Shown here: positions 57,355 through 64,000 of the stretch, piece after piece
How positions within the stretch are numbered: the stretch's first letter is position 1
Layout of the letters: the number at the start of each line of letters is the position of its first letter
Assembly: GCF_023715445.1 (NCBI RefSeq)
Contig: NZ_JAMBOD010000002.1
Coordinates: 363,362 to 427,361, forward strand
Reading direction: 5' to 3'
DNA: 64,000 nt
DNA from: Fictibacillus nanhaiensis
GTDB lineage: Bacteria; Bacillota; Bacilli; Bacillales; Fictibacillaceae
The notes under the pieces: model-generated
The model's database searches: none
What the model saw: the letters and a program-made list of their open reading frames with translations, nothing else
Told to the model about the DNA's origin: nothing
Translations under genes and position numbers: made by a program

Positions 57355-57624
57355 TTGCTATTACATTTAGGTGATGAAGAGGTTATTCATTCTAAGGATG
57401 TACTGGCTATATTGGATATTAATGCGTTAAAGACTTCTGAACTTGCGAAGGAGTTTCTTAAAAAGCATGAAAAGGATCAGACATTAACCGACTTAAGCGG
57501 GAATGCTGCAAAATCCGTCATAATTACAGACAAAACGATTTATTTGTCTCCCCTTTCTGCATCAACGTTAAAAAAGAGAGCCTCTGATCGCCTCGAACTT
57601 GAAAATGGCTGGAATATAAAATAA
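57355..57624 (+). CDS. remB: Extracellular matrix regulator RemB (YaaB)
   Basis: This 89-aa protein starts MLLHLGDEEVIHSKDVLAILD, like RemB, and has IITDKTIYLSPLSASTLKKRA. It is a DUF370-type protein; RemB aids biofilm gene activation in B. subtilis. TTG start at 57355 after GAGGTGAGGG; the GTG at 57346 is within that site. Confidence 0.9.
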   Translation: MLLHLGDEEVIHSKDVLAILDINALKTSELAKEFLKKHEKDQTLTDLSGNAAKSVIITDKTIYLSPLSASTLKKRASDRLELENGWNIK

Positions 57625-57650
57625 AGGTTTTATAAATAAAGCGTTTTTAA

Positions 57651-59603
<1,953 letters not shown>

Positions 59604-59747
59604 TTACAAATGTTCCAGCACTGTTTAAGGTGCCGGAGCTGAACATAAAAAATGCTGAAGCTGGACAAGGTCCAGTTTCGGTTCGTTTAAAAGCCGATTA
59701 GGTGGCTTTAAAAACCTGTTTTTCAAGAGGTTATGGAGGTAAAACGA

Positions 59748-62303
59748 ATGTCTGAAATGGAACGTTCCCGGGTTAAAGAAATAAATATTAGTACGGAAAT
59801 GCGTGCATCATTCATGGATTATGCCATGAGTGTTATTGTCAGCCGTGCATTACCAGATGTACGTGACGGATTGAAACCAGTTCATCGACGTATTCTTTAT
59901 GCCATGAACGATCTTGGTATGACAGCAGACAAAGCTTACAAAAAGTCTGCTCGTATCGTCGGTGAAGTAATCGGTAAGTACCATCCGCACGGCGACTCTG
60001 CCGTATACGACACGATGGTGCGTATGGCACAGGATTTTAACTTCCGTCACATGCTGATCGATGGCCATGGCAACTTCGGTTCTGTTGACGGCGATGCCGC
60101 GGCAGCGATGCGTTATACTGAGGCGCGTATGTCTAAAATCGCCATGGAAATGGTACGAGACATCAACAAAGATACGATCGGTTACAAAGATAACTATGAT
60201 GGATCTGAACAAGAACCTGTTGTATTACCTGCACGTTTTCCTAATTTGCTTGTTAACGGTGCAGCCGGAATAGCAGTTGGTATGGCAACGAACATTCCGC
60301 CGCATCATCTTGGAGAAGTAATCGACGGAATTTTAGCATTAAGTGAAAATCCGGATATCACAATCCCTGAACTGATGGAAATTATACCAGGACCAGATTT
60401 CCCAACTGCGGGTGAAATTTTAGGACGTGAAGGAATCAGAAAGGCTTATCAAAACGGACGAGGTTCAATCATTATCCGTGCGAAAGCCGAAATCGAAGAA
60501 ATGCCAAGCGGAAAACAAGCGATCATCGTAACGGAGCTTCCTTACCAAGTAAACAAAGCGCGACTTATCGAAAAGATTGCTGAACTCGTTCGTGACAAAA
60601 AGATTGAAGGTATAACGGACCTTCGTGATGAGTCTGACCGAAATGGTATGCGTATCGTGATGGAAGTCCGCCGTGACGCAAATGCCAATGTAATTTTAAA
60701 TAATTTATATAAACAGACAGCTCTTCAGACAAGCTTTGGTATTAACATGCTTGCACTTGTTGATGGACATCCGAAAGTTCTTAACATCAAAGAATGCTTG
60801 TATCATTATCTAAAGCATCAGCAAGTTATTATCCGCCGCCGTACGGAATTCGACCTTAAGAAAGCTGAAGCAAGAGCTCACATTTTAGAAGGGCTTCGTA
60901 TTGCACTTGATCATCTGGATGAAGTAATCGCACTGATCCGTGCTTCGAGAACAACTGACATTGCTCGTGAAGGATTGATGGAGAAGTTTGAATTAAGCTA
61001 CGATCAATCTCAGGCCATTTTAGATATGCGATTACAGCGTTTAACAGGTTTAGAACGAGACAAGATAGAGAACGAATATAGTGACCTTGTAGCTTTGATT
61101 GCTGAATTAAGAGCAATCTTAGCAGATGAAGAGAAAATTCTTGAGATTATTCGTACTGAGCTTGTTGAAATCAAAGAAAAATATGATAATCCAAGACGTA
61201 CAATTATCTCAGTAGGATTTAACAGTATCGAAGACGAGGACTTAATTCCTCGCTCTAACATCGTAATCACATTAACAAACAAAGGATATATTAAACGTCT
61301 TCCTATCTCCACTTACCGTTCACAGCGACGCGGCGGAAAAGGAATTCAGGGAATGGGTACGAGTGAAGATGATTTTGTTGAACAATTGTTTACAACAAAT
61401 ACTCATAACTACATCCTGTTCTTTACGAACAAAGGGAAAGCTTATCGCTTAAAAGGTTACGAAATTCCTGAGTACGGCAGAACAGCAAAAGGTATTCCGA
61501 TCATCAACCTGCTGCAGATCGAGCAGGGCGAAACGATTTCTGCTGTTATTCCTGTTGAAGACATGGAAAGTGATGAAATTTACCTTAACTTTATGACGAA
61601 ACAGGGAATTACAAAGCGTTCTCCATTGTCTGCATACAGCAACATCCGTAAAGGCGGTCTGTTTGCTATCAATCTTCGAGATGAAGATGAATTGATGGGT
61701 GTACGCTTAACTGACGGTACAAAGGATATCATTGTTGGTACAAAGCAAGGGATGTCTATTCGTTACCAAGAAACAGACGTAAGATCTATGGGAAGAACAG
61801 CTACAGGTGTTAAAGCCATAACTCTAGGTGAAGATGATGCTGTAGTTGGTATGGAAGTATTGGATGAGACACAAGATATCCTGATTGTTACAACAAGAGG
61901 CTACGGAAAGCGTACACCGATGAGTGAATACCGGCTACAGTCACGCGGAGGTAAAGGGATCAAAACGGTTAATATCACCGAAAAAAATGGTCCTGTTGTT
62001 ACATTGAAGACTGTAACGGATGAAGAAGACTTGATGATTATTACGGCAAAAGGAATTATCATCAGAATGAATATCTCTGGTATTTCACAAATGGGCCGTA
62101 ATACGCAAGGTGTAAGACTGATGTCTATGAATGACAGTAATCATGTCGCTACCGTTGCAGTTGTAGAACGTGAAGAAGAAACAGAAGATGAAATATTAGA
62201 CGAGAATGGCGATCCTATTGTATCTGAAGAGGAAGCACCAGTTTTAGAAACGGAAGAAACTCCTGCCTCTGAATCAGTAGATAGCAAAGAGAATAACGAA
62301 TAA
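59748..62303 (+). CDS. gyrA: DNA gyrase subunit A
   Basis: This 851-aa subunit has catalytic Tyr in [12 protein letters not shown], the quinolone-region [12 protein letters not shown] with wild-type Ser, a coiled-coil tower and C-terminal pinwheel repeats with GyrA-box [12 protein letters not shown]. An acidic tail (about 40 residues rich in E and D) ends it. ATG at 59748 after GGAGG; the ATG five codons earlier overlaps that site. Confidence 0.98.
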   Translation: MSEMERSRVKEINISTEMRASFMDYAMSVIVSRALPDVRDGLKPVHRRILYAMNDLGMTADKAYKKSARIVGEVIGKYHPHGDSAVYDTMVRMAQDFNFRHMLIDGHGNFGSVDGDAAAAMRYTEARMSKIAMEMVRDINKDTIGYKDNYDGSEQEPVVLPARFPNLLVNGAAGIAVGMATNIPPHHLGEVIDGILALSENPDITIPELMEIIPGPDFPTAGEILGREGIRKAYQNGRGSIIIRAKAEIEEMPSGKQAIIVTELPYQVNKARLIEKIAELVRDKKIEGITDLRDESDRNGMRIVMEVRRDANANVILNNLYKQTALQTSFGINMLALVDGHPKVLNIKECLYHYLKHQQVIIRRRTEFDLKKAEARAHILEGLRIALDHLDEVIALIRASRTTDIAREGLMEKFELSYDQSQAILDMRLQRLTGLERDKIENEYSDLVALIAELRAILADEEKILEIIRTELVEIKEKYDNPRRTIISVGFNSIEDEDLIPRSNIVITLTNKGYIKRLPISTYRSQRRGGKGIQGMGTSEDDFVEQLFTTNTHNYILFFTNKGKAYRLKGYEIPEYGRTAKGIPIINLLQIEQGETISAVIPVEDMESDEIYLNFMTKQGITKRSPLSAYSNIRKGGLFAINLRDEDELMGVRLTDGTKDIIVGTKQGMSIRYQETDVRSMGRTATGVKAITLGEDDAVVGMEVLDETQDILIVTTRGYGKRTPMSEYRLQSRGGKGIKTVNITEKNGPVVTLKTVTDEEDLMIITAKGIIIRMNISGISQMGRNTQGVRLMSMNDSNHVATVAVVEREEETEDEILDENGDPIVSEEEAPVLETEETPASESVDSKENNE

Positions 62304-62392
62304 TTTCATAAAAGAGGAAAATGAGTATACATTTTCCTCTTTTTTATATGTACAATTAAACTATGAATTTTCCGACAAAAGGAGTTTATTGT

Positions 62393-63505
62393 ATGAAAGT
62401 TAAAACGAGCCAGGTTAAAATTGGCCAAATGCTGGTTCAAGATATCTTCTCAATGACTAATCATCCCATTATAAATAAAAATACTGTATTAAATTCAGAA
62501 CATCTCAGAGTACTTACTCGTTTTCATATAGAGGAGATCGATATTCTAAATGATTCTGGCTGGGATACTAATCATATAAAGAAAAAAGAGGCAGCAATAG
62601 CATCTGTCGTTAATACAGAAGAAAAAATAGCGGATTTATCTGTCAAAAAAGAAGTGATCCCTTCATTTCCAAGCATGTATCTTCAAACAGTCAAACGTTT
62701 TAAACAGTTATTTACGAATTGGCAATCAGGCAGTTCTATCGATATGTTGGAGGTTCGCCAAAGTGTATTGCAGGTGCTGGAAGAGGGATCAAATTATCCA
62801 AAAGAAATATTATTGCTCCACCACTATGCAACGAGTGCGGATTATATCTATCACCACGCCATCTCAGTTGGCATATTAAGCACCTTTTTAGCAAAAAAAT
62901 TAAATTATTCGAATGGTGATTGTATTCAGATCGGTCTAGCTGGAGTATTATCTGATTGCGGAATGGCAAAAGTTCAGCCGAAATTATTGAAGAAGAGCAG
63001 CGCCCTTTTACCTGCAGAATTTGATGAAGTAAAAAAACACACTATTCATGGTTACAACATGCTAAAAAAGATTCCCTCTATAAAAGAAGGAGTACTTCTC
63101 GGCGTTCTTCAGCATCACGAGCGAGAGGATGGTTCAGGGTATCCGTTAAAAGTTAAAGGAAGCAAACTGCATCCATTTAGTAAAATCCTTGCGGTAGCGG
63201 ATGTATATTTAGCAATGACAGCCGAAAGACCGTACCGAAGCAAACAGTCACCTTTTAAAGTATTGGAAATGATGATGAAAGATCAGTTCGGTAAATTCGA
63301 TCATCAAGTCATAAGGGCTTTGTTGTCCGGACTATCGACATTCTCGGTCGGCAGCCGTGTAAAACTTACGAATCATGAAACAGGTGAAATCGTCTTTATT
63401 GAAGACAGCCAGCCTACAAGACCGATGATCAAGTTAGATACTAATAATGAGATCATCGCTTTAAAAACTAGAAATGATTTGTTTATTGAAGAGCTCTTAT
63501 CTTAA
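62393..63505 (+). CDS. HD-GYP-like protein with altered metal residues
   Basis: This 370-aa protein has an N-terminal DUF3391-like part and an HD-GYP domain from about 130 to 290: HHEREDGSGYPLKVKGSKLHPFSKILAVADVYLAMTAERPYR is clear. The HD pair is changed to SD (GVLSDCGMAK instead of LLHDIGK), and the usual VADVYDA is VADVYLA. It may therefore not cleave cyclic-di-GMP. Start at 62393 after AAAGGAG; the frame extends 10 codons upstream. It lies between gyrA and the rRNA operon. Confidence 0.88.
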   Translation: MKVKTSQVKIGQMLVQDIFSMTNHPIINKNTVLNSEHLRVLTRFHIEEIDILNDSGWDTNHIKKKEAAIASVVNTEEKIADLSVKKEVIPSFPSMYLQTVKRFKQLFTNWQSGSSIDMLEVRQSVLQVLEEGSNYPKEILLLHHYATSADYIYHHAISVGILSTFLAKKLNYSNGDCIQIGLAGVLSDCGMAKVQPKLLKKSSALLPAEFDEVKKHTIHGYNMLKKIPSIKEGVLLGVLQHHEREDGSGYPLKVKGSKLHPFSKILAVADVYLAMTAERPYRSKQSPFKVLEMMMKDQFGKFDHQVIRALLSGLSTFSVGSRVKLTNHETGEIVFIEDSQPTRPMIKLDTNNEIIALKTRNDLFIEELLS

Positions 63506-63524
63506 GATAGGAGCTTTTTTTTAT
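63490..63524 (+). terminator. Terminator of the HD-GYP-like gene
   Basis: AGCTC-TTATCTT pairs with AAGATAG-GAGCT, then eight T residues. The stop codon lies inside the stem. Confidence 0.8.
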
Positions 63525-63532
63525 TTTTAGTA

Positions 63533-63561
63533 TTGCTACTCTGCTTTATCCATGGTAGACT
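63533..63561 (+). promoter_or_regulatory. Possible rRNA promoter P1
   Basis: TTGCTA (63533-63538), 17-base spacer, TAGACT (63556-63561). Weak match, in the usual tandem position before P2. Confidence 0.45.
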
Positions 63562-63638
63562 AATCAAGCTGTCTTAAAAACAGCTCTGCAACACTTTAAG
63601 TTGATAACGAATTAAATTGAAAAAGTTTTAAAAAGTTA

Positions 63639-63667
63639 TTGACTCTGACAGTTTAGCGTGGTATATT
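63639..63667 (+). promoter_or_regulatory. rRNA operon promoter P2
   Basis: TTGACT (63639-63644), 17-base spacer, TATATT (63662-63667), with AAAAAGTTTTAAAAAG upstream of the -35 that may be an UP element. Confidence 0.8.
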
Positions 63668-63780
63668 ATTAAAGTCGCTAAAACAAGTGACGCAAACAAG
63701 TTCTTTGAAAACTGAACAAAAGAAATAGGTAAGGAATTATATTTAATTCCGTCAGTTTTAAATCGAGCAAGTCAAACACT

Positions 63781-64000
<220 letters not shown>

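Overview
The window is about 64 kb around the replication origin of a low-GC, Gram-positive, endospore-forming Bacillaceae. The evidence is dnaA-dnaN-yaaA-recF-remB-gyrB-gyrA, rpmH-rnpA-yidD-spoIIIJ-jag, noc and soj/spo0J with parS sites, walRKHIJ-htrC, yyaC and a Lys-Glu-Asp-Phe tRNA operon, all in the order familiar from Bacillus subtilis. The partial 16S rRNA gene at the right edge looks like Fictibacillus or a close relative. That genus call is from memory and not from a search.

Layout. Positions 1-12000 are accessory: a partial MutS2-type ATPase preceded by a long structured leader, an RlmN-family methylase back to back with a POT peptide transporter, a possible 25-aa peptide gene, a GNAT enzyme, a mannose PTS gene with its PRD regulator (manP, manR), and an AraC regulator with a VOC protein. 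From 12000 to 15500 lie mqo and decaying genes (a BceB-type permease tail, phnA with an in-frame TGA, a royal-jelly/yellow-type protein with a broken 3' end). From 15669 to 25152 is the cell-wall control block rlmH, yyzF, htrC, walJ, walI, walH, walK, walR and an M23 endopeptidase with a WalR box upstream, followed by a plsY-like gene. From 26147 to 26957 is the tRNA operon, carrying three 120-122 bp repeats that each begin with a copy of the 5' end of the neighbouring tRNA. Then come purA, the helicase gene dnaC, rplI, gdpP, yybS, rpsR-ssb-rpsF, ychF, yyaE, yyzM, an mscS-type channel gene, yyaC, a DUF554 gene, spo0J-soj, noc, rsmG-mnmG-mnmE, jag-spoIIIJ-yidD-rnpA-rpmH, all but yyaC on the minus strand. 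The bipartite oriC flanks dnaA (52495-52729 and 54274-54390). Genes then run on the plus strand through gyrA and an HD-GYP-like gene into an rRNA operon.

Most genes point away from dnaA, so they are co-directional with replication. Functionally the window joins initiation (dnaA, dnaN, gyrase, recF, helicase), segregation (soj, spo0J, noc, parS), ribosome maturation (rlmH, rlmN, rpmH, rplI, rpsF/R, rnpA, mnmE/G, rsmG), envelope homeostasis (walRK, gdpP, spoIIIJ) and sugar and respiratory metabolism (manP, mqo, yyaE).

The features best worth a second look are the tRNA-5'-end repeats, the rod-like RNA ahead of mutS2, the ribosome-binding site held in a hairpin loop before the 25-aa ORF, the overlapping rlmN/dtpT promoters, the dispersed repeat inserted between dnaN and yaaA, the degenerate HD-GYP protein, and a group of recently broken genes. 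Nothing here is a CRISPR array, prophage or complete insertion sequence. All functional calls rest on motifs and remembered homologues; no search was run.
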